Assembly (NCBI RefSeq): GCF_004118855.1
Contig: NZ_PDKF01000007.1
Coordinates: forward strand, 1-64,000
Origin: Arcobacter sp. CECT 8983
GTDB lineage: Bacteria > Campylobacterota > Campylobacteria > Campylobacterales > Arcobacteraceae
Direction: 5' to 3'
Length of the DNA stretch: 64,000 bases
The position numbers were made by a program, and so were the translations under genes. Positions 52,542 through 61,616 of this stretch are shown in pieces; the first letter of the stretch is position 1; each line of letters opens with the position of its first letter. The notes beneath the pieces are model-generated. The model did not search any database. It was not told the origin of the DNA and saw only the letters and a list, made by a program, of their open reading frames with translations.

Positions 52542-54101
52542 TTATCTTCTTCTATCTCTTCTTGAGTTTCTTCGTGGATTTTTATGATTACTATTACGTG
52601 AATTAAAGAACTTTTTCTTATCATCTCGTCTTTCTACTTTTAAGTTACTTTTTAATGATTTTTCAATAAAAGAGTTAAAAGAGTTTCTTAAAATTAAAGC
52701 TTTCTCGTGATCAACAAAAATATCTGGGAATTTATAAGAAAGCCAAAGATATAAAGATATTTTTTTTACCTCATCTTCTACAAGTAATAAGTCTTTTTGA
52801 GTAATAGCCTTTTTAGGCAAAGTAATAGAAGGCTTATATCTACAAACTCTATTTTTAATAACTGCTGCAATATAAGCTTCATAAGCTTGCAAAATAATAT
52901 TTGATTTAGTTGTAATTGGAGCTTGTGCTAATAAATATTTTGCTTCTAAATCTAGTTTTTCTCTTTTATCAACTATTGTTGAAGCCTCAATTAAAGATGA
53001 AATATTTGAAGCAATAAAAGGACCATCAAATTTCATATTTGTTTTAAAAAATCTTAGAATCTTAACTAATGATTTTGTTTTTATATGATTACTTAATTCT
53101 AATAATTGTTCCGTTGAAATTTTTACTTTATAAGGAGGTTTTATTGTTGCTATTGGCTGTTCAAACTCTTCTTTGATATAAGATAAAACATCTCTTCTTG
53201 TTGCCCCTAAAAAACCTGCATCAAACAGTTTATATCTTCCTGCACGACCTGCTATTTGAACTATTTCATTTACAGATATTTTTCTTCTACTTACTCCATC
53301 AAATTTTGTATCAGTAGTAAAAAGTATATTTTTAATTGGAAGATTTAATCCCATTGCTATTGCATCTGTAGCAATTAAAATATCACTTTTTCTTTCTCTA
53401 AATCTTCTTGCTTCATCACGTCTAACTTCTGGAGATAGATTTCCATAAATAACTGAAACCCTATATTTCTTTTGTAACTTTTGTTTTAGTTTTAAAACAT
53501 CCATTCTTGAAAAAGCAATAAGTGCAGTTGCTGGTTCTAGGTTATCTAAAGAAGTATGTCGTTCCATAACTTGCAGTGGAGTTTTTCTTTTGTGCTTTAC
53601 TATTTCTAATTCTTCACCTAAATAAGAAGCTATTTTTTTAACAGCATCTAAAGCATTTACAGATCCTGTCATAATAACAGTTTTAGCTGGACATCCAATA
53701 ATTGCATTTACCCAAGCCCAACCTCTGTCAATGTCATCTAACATCTGTACTTCATCGATAATTGCTACATCAACATCAAGATTAAAATCAAGCATTTCTA
53801 TAGTTGAGCAAACATGAGCTGCATCTTCATTTATTTGTTGTTCTTCACCTGTAATAAGTGAGTTTTCTATTCCTGCTTCTTTTAGTTCTTCATGACCTTC
53901 TAAAGCAAGCAGTCTTAAAGGAGCTAAATAAAGACCTGAATTAGCCTCTTTTAACTCTTTCATGGCGTTATATGTTTTTCCTGAATTTGTAGGACCTACA
54001 AAAAACTTTAGTTTTCTATTCATAGATCTTGCAAGGGGAAAAAGTTGTTTTAAATCACACTTTAAAAGTGTTTGTAATTGTTGTTGGAAAGTTTCTTTCA
54101 T
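52542..54101 (-). CDS. Suv3-like superfamily 2 RNA helicase
   Basis: The 519-residue protein has Walker A GPTNSGKTYNA at about 36-46, DEVQM as the DExH box, TGS as motif III, and QIAGRAGRY as motif VI. These features and the spacing match the Suv3 family of mitochondrial and bacterial RNA helicases. A C-terminal tail rich in Arg, Lys and Asn (last 30 residues) probably binds RNA. TATAAT at 54108-54113 lies only 6 bases before the ATG and no ribosome-binding site is visible, so the mRNA is probably leaderless. Confidence 0.88.
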   Translation of the reverse strand: MKETFQQQLQTLLKCDLKQLFPLARSMNRKLKFFVGPTNSGKTYNAMKELKEANSGLYLAPLRLLALEGHEELKEAGIENSLITGEEQQINEDAAHVCSTIEMLDFNLDVDVAIIDEVQMLDDIDRGWAWVNAIIGCPAKTVIMTGSVNALDAVKKIASYLGEELEIVKHKRKTPLQVMERHTSLDNLEPATALIAFSRMDVLKLKQKLQKKYRVSVIYGNLSPEVRRDEARRFRERKSDILIATDAIAMGLNLPIKNILFTTDTKFDGVSRRKISVNEIVQIAGRAGRYKLFDAGFLGATRRDVLSYIKEEFEQPIATIKPPYKVKISTEQLLELSNHIKTKSLVKILRFFKTNMKFDGPFIASNISSLIEASTIVDKREKLDLEAKYLLAQAPITTKSNIILQAYEAYIAAVIKNRVCRYKPSITLPKKAITQKDLLLVEDEVKKISLYLWLSYKFPDIFVDHEKALILRNSFNSFIEKSLKSNLKVERRDDKKKFFNSRNSNHKNPRRNSRRDRRR

Positions 54102-54186
54102 GGGCGTATTATAGTAAATAGAATATAATATCAGATTAAAAAAATAAAATAGTATAAATTAAATTTAAAAATAGGTAGAACAACAA

Positions 54187-55308
54187 ATGAATTGTGAATA
54201 TTTTGGAAAATGTGGAAGCTGTACTTTATATGAAAAAACTTACGAAGAACAGTTGGAGTATAAAGTTCAAAGAGAAAAGAAAAGATTCTCACAATTTGAT
54301 ATTCCAAATATTGATATTATAAGAAGTGAAGAACAAAATTTTCGTACAAGAGCAGAATTTAGAATTTGGAAAAACTTTGATAATGAAAACAATCCTACTA
54401 TTTCTTATGCTATGAATGATTTTGATAAAAATGCTTTGGAGATTGAGTCTTGTCAAATCGTTTCAGAAGATATTGCCTGTTTAATGCAAAAGCTTTTAGA
54501 AAAAATACAAAATGATGAAGAACTAAGACTTAAACTTTTTGCCTGTGAATTTTTAAATTCAACTACAAAAGATATGCTTGTAACACTGATTTACCATAGA
54601 AAGTTAGAAGAGAACTGGATAGAAAAAGCAAAAGAATTAGAAAAAGAGTTTGACATAAAAATAATTGGAAGAAGCAGAAAACAAAAAGAGATTTTAAGCA
54701 AAGACTTTATCGAAGAGACTTTAAAAATTGAAAATAAAAAGTTTCACTTCCAATACAAAGAAGGTGGCTTTACTCAACCAAATACAAAAGTAAATATCAA
54801 AATGATTGAATGGGTTTTAGAGCAACTAGAGACTTCTTCTAAAGACCTTTGTGAGTTATATTGTGGAGGTGGAAACTTTACAATACCTATGAGTCAAAAG
54901 TTTAATAAAGTACTTGCAACAGAGATCTCAAAAACATCTATTAAATCTGCCCTTACAAACTGTTCTTTAAACAATATCTCAAATATAGACTTCATAAGAA
55001 TGAGTGCCGAAGAGTTTGTTGAAGCCTTAGAAAGTAAAAGAGAGTTTAATAGACTTAAAAATATTGACTTAAAATCATACAACTTTGAAACAATATTTGT
55101 TGACCCACCAAGAGCAGGACTTGATGATACAACAAGAGCTTTAAGTAAAGAGTTTGACACTATAATTTATATTTCATGTAACCCTGAAACTTTACATCGT
55201 GATTTAGAAGAATTAACAAAAACACACAAAATAATTAATTTTGCACTTTTTGACCAATTTTCATATACAGAGCATATCGAGAGTGGCGCTATTTTAAAGA
55301 GGCTTTAA
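54187..55308 (+). CDS. trmA: tRNA (uracil-5-)-methyltransferase TrmA
   Basis: TrmA makes m5U54 in the T-loop of tRNA. The 373-residue protein has FRTRAEFRIW, LYCGGGNFTIPMS (SAM site), NIDLKSYNFETIFVDPPRAG and the catalytic Cys in SCNPETLHRDL. Unlike E. coli TrmA it begins with C-x5-C-x2-C (Cys3, Cys9, Cys12) and has a further Cys89, the ligand pattern of the iron-sulfur cluster in RlmD. A cluster is therefore likely. It is divergent from the helicase gene. Confidence 0.93.
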   Translation: MNCEYFGKCGSCTLYEKTYEEQLEYKVQREKKRFSQFDIPNIDIIRSEEQNFRTRAEFRIWKNFDNENNPTISYAMNDFDKNALEIESCQIVSEDIACLMQKLLEKIQNDEELRLKLFACEFLNSTTKDMLVTLIYHRKLEENWIEKAKELEKEFDIKIIGRSRKQKEILSKDFIEETLKIENKKFHFQYKEGGFTQPNTKVNIKMIEWVLEQLETSSKDLCELYCGGGNFTIPMSQKFNKVLATEISKTSIKSALTNCSLNNISNIDFIRMSAEEFVEALESKREFNRLKNIDLKSYNFETIFVDPPRAGLDDTTRALSKEFDTIIYISCNPETLHRDLEELTKTHKIINFALFDQFSYTEHIESGAILKRL

Positions 55309-55331
55309 AATATCAAAGGATAAAATATTAT

Positions 55332-55535
55332 ATGGAAAATAACTCAATACCAAAAGATATTATTAAAATTCAAAAAAAGCTTTGTAGTTTTGAAAAAGGT
55401 TCAAGAAACTATATCAAATATACAAAGATACTTAACAAGCATCTAAAAAAGCATGCAATGAAAAAAAGGGTTTTAAGTAATATTAAAACTATAGAAGCCA
55501 TAAAAAAAATAGAAAAAAAGTCAAAAAGTAGTTAA
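55332..55535 (+). CDS. Small basic protein of unknown function
   Basis: The 67-residue protein is mostly helical and very rich in lysine, with no motif I can recognise. It starts 24 bases after trmA, preceded by AAAGGA about 10 bases before the ATG, so it is probably co-transcribed with trmA. Its charge would suit nucleic-acid or ribosome contact, but this is speculative. Confidence 0.6.
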   Translation: MENNSIPKDIIKIQKKLCSFEKGSRNYIKYTKILNKHLKKHAMKKRVLSNIKTIEAIKKIEKKSKSS

Positions 55536-55544
55536 AATTTAATC

Positions 55545-55699
55545 TAAATTTAAGAATTGGTATGTGATAATTCTATATAAGTTATATAGGGATCAATGGA
55601 TTCCAAAGGACTAAATCCTATGCTTGGGCATTGCACAAGAATGTATATAAGGCTGTAAAATACTTATTTTACAATGTGTCATAATTAAAAGGATTTATT
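55545..55699 (+). promoter_or_regulatory. Flagellin promoter candidate and structured leader
   Basis: TAAA (55545-55548), 15 bases, then GTGATAA (55564-55570) resembles a sigma-28 flagellar promoter. After it come a palindrome CTATATAA-G-TTATATAG (55573-55589), a hairpin TGTAAAAT-ACTT-ATTTTACA (55654-55673) and four GGA triplets (55590, 55598, 55608 and, in the ribosome-binding site, 55691). GGA motifs in such a leader could bind CsrA, which controls flagellin mRNA in Campylobacter. The promoter class is uncertain. Confidence 0.45.
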
Positions 55700-57892
55700 A
55701 TGAGAATTAATACTAACGTATCATCTATTACTGCACAAGAATCTGCAGTTAATACAAACAAAAACATCAAAAGTTCATTAGAAAAATTATCTTCAGGTTT
55801 AAGAATCAACAAAGCGTCAGATGATGCATCTGGTCTTGCAATTGCTGATAAATTAAGAACTCAAGCTACTTCTATTAACCAAGGTGTTTCAAATGGTAAT
55901 TCAGCGGTTACATTACTTCAAATTGCTGATAAATCAATGGCTGAGCAATCAAACATTCTTGATACTGTAAAATCTAAACTAATTCAAGCTAATACTGATA
56001 CTACATCACCAGATGGTAGAGAATCTATTAGAAAAGATATCGTTAAATTACTTGAGCAGTTAGATAATATTGCTGAACAAACTAACTATAATGGTAACGT
56101 TCTTTTACAAAAAAGTGCAGAAGATACTGGACTTTCTGAAGAATTATCTTTCCAAATCGGTGAGTCAAAAAGAGACCTTATCTCTAATACAGCAGTACAA
56201 TCAAATACTGATGGTTTAGGTTCTAAAGTTGATTATGCTTCTGGTTCTGAAATTGCACAAGGTGAAAAAGTAACTCTTGCAGCTTCTGGAACTATTACAT
56301 TAAAAGGTTCAGATTCTTCTGATGCTAATACAGTTGAAAATGTAACTTTAGCTGGAGATGTTGATTCTTTAGATTTAACTGCTGGTATGACTATTTCTGG
56401 AGTAAATGCTGATACTAAAGCTATCTTAGATGCAGCTGTAACAGCTGGTGATTTAACTGAATCTGGTGGTACATATACTGTAACTGATGCTGGACAAGGT
56501 AAATCTTTAGATTTATCTAGTGTAGATGACGTTGCTGCAACTGTACAAATTTCTACAACTGGTGACACTGGAACTACTGCTAGTTATTCAAAAGGTGACG
56601 TTATTGATAGTGCTACAGTAACAACTGGAAGCGCATTAGATACAGCACTTAAAGATACAAATAAGTTTACAGAAGTTTCAACAGGTAGTGGAATATACTT
56701 AGCTAAAACATCAGGTTCTCTTGATATTGAAGTAGGTGAAAGTATAGACTTAACTACTCCAACAGTTGTAGATGGAACAACAGGTGGAGACTTTAGTGCA
56801 GGTGATGTTATTAAAGTAAATAGTGTTGCTACTGGTGGATTATTAGATAATGCATTAAAAAATTCTTCATTATTCTCAACAGGTTCTACAACAGGAACAT
56901 ATGTTGTAAAAGAAGACTTTACTGCGGGTTCTATATTCTTAGGTGATGGAGATTCTATTACAATTACTGCAGGTTCACCTGTTACTGTTGCTAATCAAGC
57001 TACTACTGGTTCTGGTCTTACTGAGTCTAACTTACAATACAATGGTAGTACAGCATATAGAGAAAATACAACTGGTTCTACAGATCAAATTAACTCAGAT
57101 CAAGCAACTGGTGGTTCACAAATCAATGCATCGGGTGAAGATGAAATTTCATTTACATTAACTGCTGCAGGTGCAGGGTCAACTGGTGGTACAAATGTTA
57201 ATGTTCTTGAAGGTGATATTATTACATTTACAGATGACTCTTCTGCTACTGGTGGAGATCAAATGTCAATGGATATTTTAGAATCTGGTAACTACTACCA
57301 CTTAGGTGGAAATAAATATCAAGCAATATCAGATAATACTATTGAAATGGACACTAATGACGTTCTTAATGTAACTAGAAAAGTTGGTGGTTCTGGTGCA
57401 GAAACTGACTTTAAAGGTGCGACTGCAACTACTACAGCAGGTGCAGGAAGTGCAGATGCAGTTGTAAAACTTACAACTAGTTCTACAGTTGATGTAACAA
57501 ACAATGATACTACAGCTGGAAATAAACTTACTATTGGTGGAACAGGTATTTCAAATGGTGAGCTTCAATTAAGTGCACTTGCTTCTTTAAAAGAAGGTGA
57601 GTTAACTAAAGAGTTAGCTGATTCATTCCAAAGTGTAGTTGATGATGCAATTACTGATCTGAATGGATACAGAGGTGACATCGGTTCGACTCAAAATCAA
57701 GTTGAATCTGCCGTTAGAAACTTAATGACACAAGCTACAAATGTAAAAGCAGCTGAGTCTATTATTAGAGATGTTGATTATGCACAAGAATCTGCAAACT
57801 TCAACAAACAAAATATTATCGCACAAGCTGGTTCATATGCTATGAGTCAAGCTAATGCTACTCAACAAAACGTTTTAAGATTATTACAATAA
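55700..57892 (+). CDS. flaA: Flagellin with enlarged variable domain
   Basis: The filament subunit has the conserved D0/D1 ends: residues 1-170 (MRINTNVSSITAQ, SSGLRINKASDDASGLAIA) and 620-730 (ending NVLRLLQ). Between them lies a 450-residue Gly/Thr/Ser-rich variable part, much larger than in simple flagellins of about 300 residues. It contains at least two, probably four, copies of a roughly 57-residue unit (298-352, 367-423; weaker at 187-265 and 503-559). No cysteine is present. Many Ser and Thr residues could be glycosylated by the convergent Maf gene product. AAAAGGA precedes the ATG. Confidence 0.96.
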   Translation: MRINTNVSSITAQESAVNTNKNIKSSLEKLSSGLRINKASDDASGLAIADKLRTQATSINQGVSNGNSAVTLLQIADKSMAEQSNILDTVKSKLIQANTDTTSPDGRESIRKDIVKLLEQLDNIAEQTNYNGNVLLQKSAEDTGLSEELSFQIGESKRDLISNTAVQSNTDGLGSKVDYASGSEIAQGEKVTLAASGTITLKGSDSSDANTVENVTLAGDVDSLDLTAGMTISGVNADTKAILDAAVTAGDLTESGGTYTVTDAGQGKSLDLSSVDDVAATVQISTTGDTGTTASYSKGDVIDSATVTTGSALDTALKDTNKFTEVSTGSGIYLAKTSGSLDIEVGESIDLTTPTVVDGTTGGDFSAGDVIKVNSVATGGLLDNALKNSSLFSTGSTTGTYVVKEDFTAGSIFLGDGDSITITAGSPVTVANQATTGSGLTESNLQYNGSTAYRENTTGSTDQINSDQATGGSQINASGEDEISFTLTAAGAGSTGGTNVNVLEGDIITFTDDSSATGGDQMSMDILESGNYYHLGGNKYQAISDNTIEMDTNDVLNVTRKVGGSGAETDFKGATATTTAGAGSADAVVKLTTSSTVDVTNNDTTAGNKLTIGGTGISNGELQLSALASLKEGELTKELADSFQSVVDDAITDLNGYRGDIGSTQNQVESAVRNLMTQATNVKAAESIIRDVDYAQESANFNKQNIIAQAGSYAMSQANATQQNVLRLLQ

Positions 57893-57903
57893 TAATCTAC
57901 TAT

Positions 57904-57937
57904 AAAATAGCAGTTATTACTGCTATTTTATTATTTA
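57904..57937 (+). terminator. Rho-independent terminator after flagellin
   Basis: A perfect 11-base stem AAAATAGCAGT (57904-57914) with ACTGCTATTTT (57919-57929) and TATT loop is followed by a T-rich run. The symmetric A/T flanks may also stop the convergent Maf transcript. Confidence 0.85.
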
Positions 57938-57959
57938 TGTATTAAAGAAGTAAAAAATA

Positions 57960-59960
57960 TTACTTCTTTAATACTCCTTCTACTACATTTATGTAAAAAT
58001 CTATAATCTTACTTAATTGATTAAATAATCTTTTCTTTAATACTTTCATATGTTTTTTAGGATTATCTAAACTCCTAATATTTAATAAATAAACAATATA
58101 TGGTAAATTATATTTATAATAATTTTGAATGATTTTATTTAAATCAATAGACTTTGGATTATTTGATAATATTTTATTAATTTCTTCAATATCAGAAAGT
58201 AGTTCACTTACTTGTGAATGTTTTCTTTTTTTTAATTTTAACTCAAAAAATTCTTTTAGCTTTTTTGCACCTTCTAATTTAAGTTCATTATACTTTTTAT
58301 CTTTTTCTAAAAACTTATCCTCAGATATTGAACTTAAATCTTTTTTAATCTTTTTTGATAATAATTCTTTATCTATATCTTCAAAACCACTTAATTTTAT
58401 ATCTTCAAGTTTGGTAGGAATTGTTCCTTCAAAATAAGCTCCATCAGATAAATTGAAAGTTTTTGTGCCAGTACTAAACATATTTGTAAATCTATTCATA
58501 ATTTTTATTGAAATCATAAATACAGGTAGAGTTTTAACTTCATTAAGAAAATTACCTTTTATTGTCAATACATTTTTTCTAAAAGAAAAATTTTCTATAT
58601 TTTGTTTTTCACTAGATTCACTTAATTCTAACTTGTTTCCGATATATCCATCAAAGTGACTGCTTCCTGTCTCATTATCCAATGCCATATCTAGTCCAAG
58701 TAGATATAATTCTTTAACTCCTAAAATCAATAAAACTGCGTAAGTGATTTCTCCAATAGAAGGTCCTGTTAGGCTACCCATATTATCTTTTGCACTATAA
58801 AGGGCATTAAATAAAAATAAATTCTCTTTTTTTATTTTATTAGTAACTAATTCAGTAATATGAGAAGAGAAAATAAATACTGTATTTTTATAAATCTCTT
58901 CATCCCAAAACTCTATAAATATACTACTAATTAAACTTACATTTTCATCATATTGAAAGATGATATCAGGGATAATATCTTGTTCTTTTAAATAAGGAAC
59001 AACAGAAAAGATAGATACAATCATAAACTTATTTTTATTTTCTTTTATTAATTGTATATTTTTCTTCAATGATGGACCTGCAGCTAATAATAGTACTGGT
59101 TTGTCATTGAAAATACTTAATGGTTCATTTGAATTTAAACGTAAGAAGTTACTTTCTTTTTTAACGTATTCATATGTTTTAGCTAAACTTGCAAGTTCTC
59201 TGTTATATGAGTATAAAATATGGTGTTGTGAAATTAATATATTTTGAATAACATCAAAATATATTTCACAACTTTTCGAAAATAAGAAGAATTTAATATA
59301 GTGATTATATATATACACTTTTGGAATAAAAGAACTAAATCTCTCGTAGAACTGATCTTTATTTAAATTTACATATAAATACAATTTTGTTCTTTTACTT
59401 ATTTCTTCATAATCAGTAGTAAATAAAGATAATCTAAATATTTCTAATGATGGTTCAATTATAATATTTAATCTTGGTTTCATTTTATTTATTAACAAAG
59501 GAATATGATGACCTAGTCCTATTCCAAAAGTTAAAAAAACATATATTGTTTTTAGTTCTTTTTCTTTTGGTTCATTTTTATTTACATAGTCAATAATAGG
59601 AGCATTATTATAGTCAGGATTATCAAGAATTGATATCTTATCAATATTATCAACAAAACCAGAGGCATATTCTTTTGCATAAAAACTTTGGAAACTATTT
59701 TTTGATGCATTGAAACTTAATTTATTTACTGCTTTTTTTGAATATTCTATTGAGTTTTCATTATAAAACCAACTATTATTTACTTTATCATAAATGTCAA
59801 AATACTCATTATACTCAAGGACATATCTTTCTTCAATTAAATTACTATTTAAAGATTCTTCAAATAATAAAACTTGATTATAAAGCTTATTATCAAACTT
59901 TTCTAAGAATTTCATATTCTTAGAATACAATGCAATTGCTTTTTCTTCTACTTCGCTCAT
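57960..59960 (-). CDS. Maf-type motility-associated glycosyltransferase (DUF115)
   Basis: Maf proteins transfer nonulosonic acids such as pseudaminic or legionaminic acid onto flagellin in Campylobacterota. The protein has an N-terminal helical region, a GIGLGHHIPLL motif, then the MAF/DUF115 core with LLAAGPSLKKNIQ and DIIFQYD, and a helical C-terminus. The first in-frame codon would be at 60026. The ATG at 59960 (MSEVEEK) follows GGAGGAAG and overlaps the SDR stop codon (ATGA), so it is the likely start (666 residues). It converges on flagellin. Confidence 0.88.
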   Translation of the reverse strand: MSEVEEKAIALYSKNMKFLEKFDNKLYNQVLLFEESLNSNLIEERYVLEYNEYFDIYDKVNNSWFYNENSIEYSKKAVNKLSFNASKNSFQSFYAKEYASGFVDNIDKISILDNPDYNNAPIIDYVNKNEPKEKELKTIYVFLTFGIGLGHHIPLLINKMKPRLNIIIEPSLEIFRLSLFTTDYEEISKRTKLYLYVNLNKDQFYERFSSFIPKVYIYNHYIKFFLFSKSCEIYFDVIQNILISQHHILYSYNRELASLAKTYEYVKKESNFLRLNSNEPLSIFNDKPVLLLAAGPSLKKNIQLIKENKNKFMIVSIFSVVPYLKEQDIIPDIIFQYDENVSLISSIFIEFWDEEIYKNTVFIFSSHITELVTNKIKKENLFLFNALYSAKDNMGSLTGPSIGEITYAVLLILGVKELYLLGLDMALDNETGSSHFDGYIGNKLELSESSEKQNIENFSFRKNVLTIKGNFLNEVKTLPVFMISIKIMNRFTNMFSTGTKTFNLSDGAYFEGTIPTKLEDIKLSGFEDIDKELLSKKIKKDLSSISEDKFLEKDKKYNELKLEGAKKLKEFFELKLKKRKHSQVSELLSDIEEINKILSNNPKSIDLNKIIQNYYKYNLPYIVYLLNIRSLDNPKKHMKVLKKRLFNQLSKIIDFYINVVEGVLKK

Positions 59961-60784
59961 ATTATAGTTCTTCCTCCATCCATATTTAAAATAGCTCCAT
60001 TCATATATGAACTTGCTTCTGAACATAAATATATAATCGTTGCATTGTATTCATCTATATTTGCCATTCTTTTCATAGGAATAAGCTCCTCTATTTTGTC
60101 TAAAAAATCTTTAGAATGATTATTAAATACTCCTCCTGGAGCAAAAGCATTACATCTAACTCCCTTATCAGCCCAATAAGAAGCTATGTATTTAGTTAAT
60201 CCAATGATTCCATGTTTTATTACTGAATAAGTTACTGGTTTAACATCTTGTTCAAAATCAGATAAATTCTCTTTTTTATATAATCTTTGATCTGGAGCAA
60301 TTACTCCTAAATCTGAAGAAACATTGATAATGACACCTTTATTATTTTTTGCCATTTCAATTCCAAATATTTTTGAGCATAACATAGCCCCTGTTAGCCC
60401 TACTGATATTTCTAAATTCCATTGATCAATACTAAAATTTTCTAATCTACTTTTATTGATATTTGAACTATTATCAAATTTAGGATCAATTGCAGCGTTA
60501 TTGATAAGAACATTAGGATATTTGTTTATCTTATTAAATATTTCATCTTTTGCATTTAAAATATCACTCTCTTTTGTTATATCTACTTTGTATGTGAATA
60601 TTTTATTTTTATACATATTTGAAAATCTATTTTCTAATGTGTTTAAAGATTCTGCATTAATATCAAATACTACTACTGTTGCTCCTGATTCTAATAAAAC
60701 CTCTGTATACTGAGATCCTAGCAAGCCAGCACCACCTGTTAATAAAATTACATCAGAGTCCAAACAAAAAATATTTTTTTTCAA
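59957..60784 (-). CDS. SDR-family oxidoreductase, PtmA-like
   Basis: The 275-residue Rossmann protein has TGGAGLLGSQYTE as the cofactor loop, NNAAID, the catalytic region VSSDLGV and Tyr-x3-Lys in YSVIKHG, and ends with AILNMDGGRTII. It resembles PtmA of Campylobacter flagellin modification, though general SDR proteins are similar. The start is TTG with AAGGA 7 bases before it. It sits in the operon between the sugar isomerase-like gene and Maf, so it probably makes or modifies the flagellin sugar. Confidence 0.82.
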   Translation of the reverse strand: MKKNIFCLDSDVILLTGGAGLLGSQYTEVLLESGATVVVFDINAESLNTLENRFSNMYKNKIFTYKVDITKESDILNAKDEIFNKINKYPNVLINNAAIDPKFDNSSNINKSRLENFSIDQWNLEISVGLTGAMLCSKIFGIEMAKNNKGVIINVSSDLGVIAPDQRLYKKENLSDFEQDVKPVTYSVIKHGIIGLTKYIASYWADKGVRCNAFAPGGVFNNHSKDFLDKIEELIPMKRMANIDEYNATIIYLCSEASSYMNGAILNMDGGRTII

Positions 60785-60797
60785 AATTAGTCCTTTT

Positions 60798-61616
60798 TTA
60801 CTTATCTTCAGCTTCTTTTTTTATAAACTTAATATAGCTTAATTGATTATATGCTGTATTTACAGGGTCAATTCCCCTTTGACTTTCAAAAACAAAGTTT
60901 TTCTTATACTTTATTTCATCTAAAGCTGAAAAAACTTCATAAAAATCAACTGATCCAGTTCCTATAAGCACATTGCCTTTATCATTTTTATCTTTTAGAT
61001 GTACATGAAAGATCTTATCTTTTAGAACTCTTATTTCTTCTTGTAAACTTACTTTAAAAGTAACTCTATTTCCTGTATCATAAACTACCCCTAAATTTTT
61101 ACTATTAAAAGAGTTTATATATTCATTTAGTTGAACTGCTTCTATGTTAGTTTCTAAAGCTACTAAAATGTCTTTTCTTTTTGCTAATTCAAGAATTTCA
61201 GTTATCACTTGTCTATATGATTCAAGATTATCTACATTAATTTCACTTAATTCATAAAAAGGAAGAACAATAATTTTGTAATTAAGAAGTTTGTGATTTT
61301 CTATTAATGAAAATAAAGATTCTTTTACTTTTGGTTCTTCATTTAACGAATGTTTTATCATGTAATTAAAACAAATAGAATATACTTCAGAGTTATGAAG
61401 ATCTAAATTTTTTTTTAATCTTTCTATACCCATATTGCTATTTAGTGGATTTTCGTTATTAAACTCTTCATCAATAAAAAACTCGATAAAATCTAAATGA
61501 GCTTTTGATAAAAAAGAAATTTCATTTTCCCATTTTCCAAAGGGAAAACACTGAAGTTCCCCATTAATTGAAGGACTAAGTCTTCCTTGCATAATACCAA
61601 ATTTACTCGTTTGCAT
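60798..61616 (-). CDS. Sugar phosphate isomerase/epimerase-like TIM-barrel protein
   Basis: The 272-residue protein fits the xylose-isomerase-like TIM-barrel family: FIEFFIDEE, LVALETNIEA, GVVYDTGN and the metal-binding-type HVHLKDK, with a final FVFESQRG. The Glu, Asp, His and Glu residues would hold a divalent metal. Substrate is unknown. It overlaps the Gfo/Idh gene by 14 bases and lies in the glycan operon. Confidence 0.82.
   Translation of the reverse strand: MQTSKFGIMQGRLSPSINGELQCFPFGKWENEISFLSKAHLDFIEFFIDEEFNNENPLNSNMGIERLKKNLDLHNSEVYSICFNYMIKHSLNEEPKVKESLFSLIENHKLLNYKIIVLPFYELSEINVDNLESYRQVITEILELAKRKDILVALETNIEAVQLNEYINSFNSKNLGVVYDTGNRVTFKVSLQEEIRVLKDKIFHVHLKDKNDKGNVLIGTGSVDFYEVFSALDEIKYKKNFVFESQRGIDPVNTAYNQLSYIKFIKKEAEDK

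Noticed and set aside
55600-55640. Sigma-54 promoter for flagellin
   Set aside because: GG and GC pairs with the required 10-base spacing were not found in the leader; the sigma-28-like site at 55545-55570 fits better.
56233-56568. Antisense open frame inside the flagellin variable region
   Set aside because: It arises from the low-complexity Thr/Gly/Ser codons and has no ribosome-binding site.
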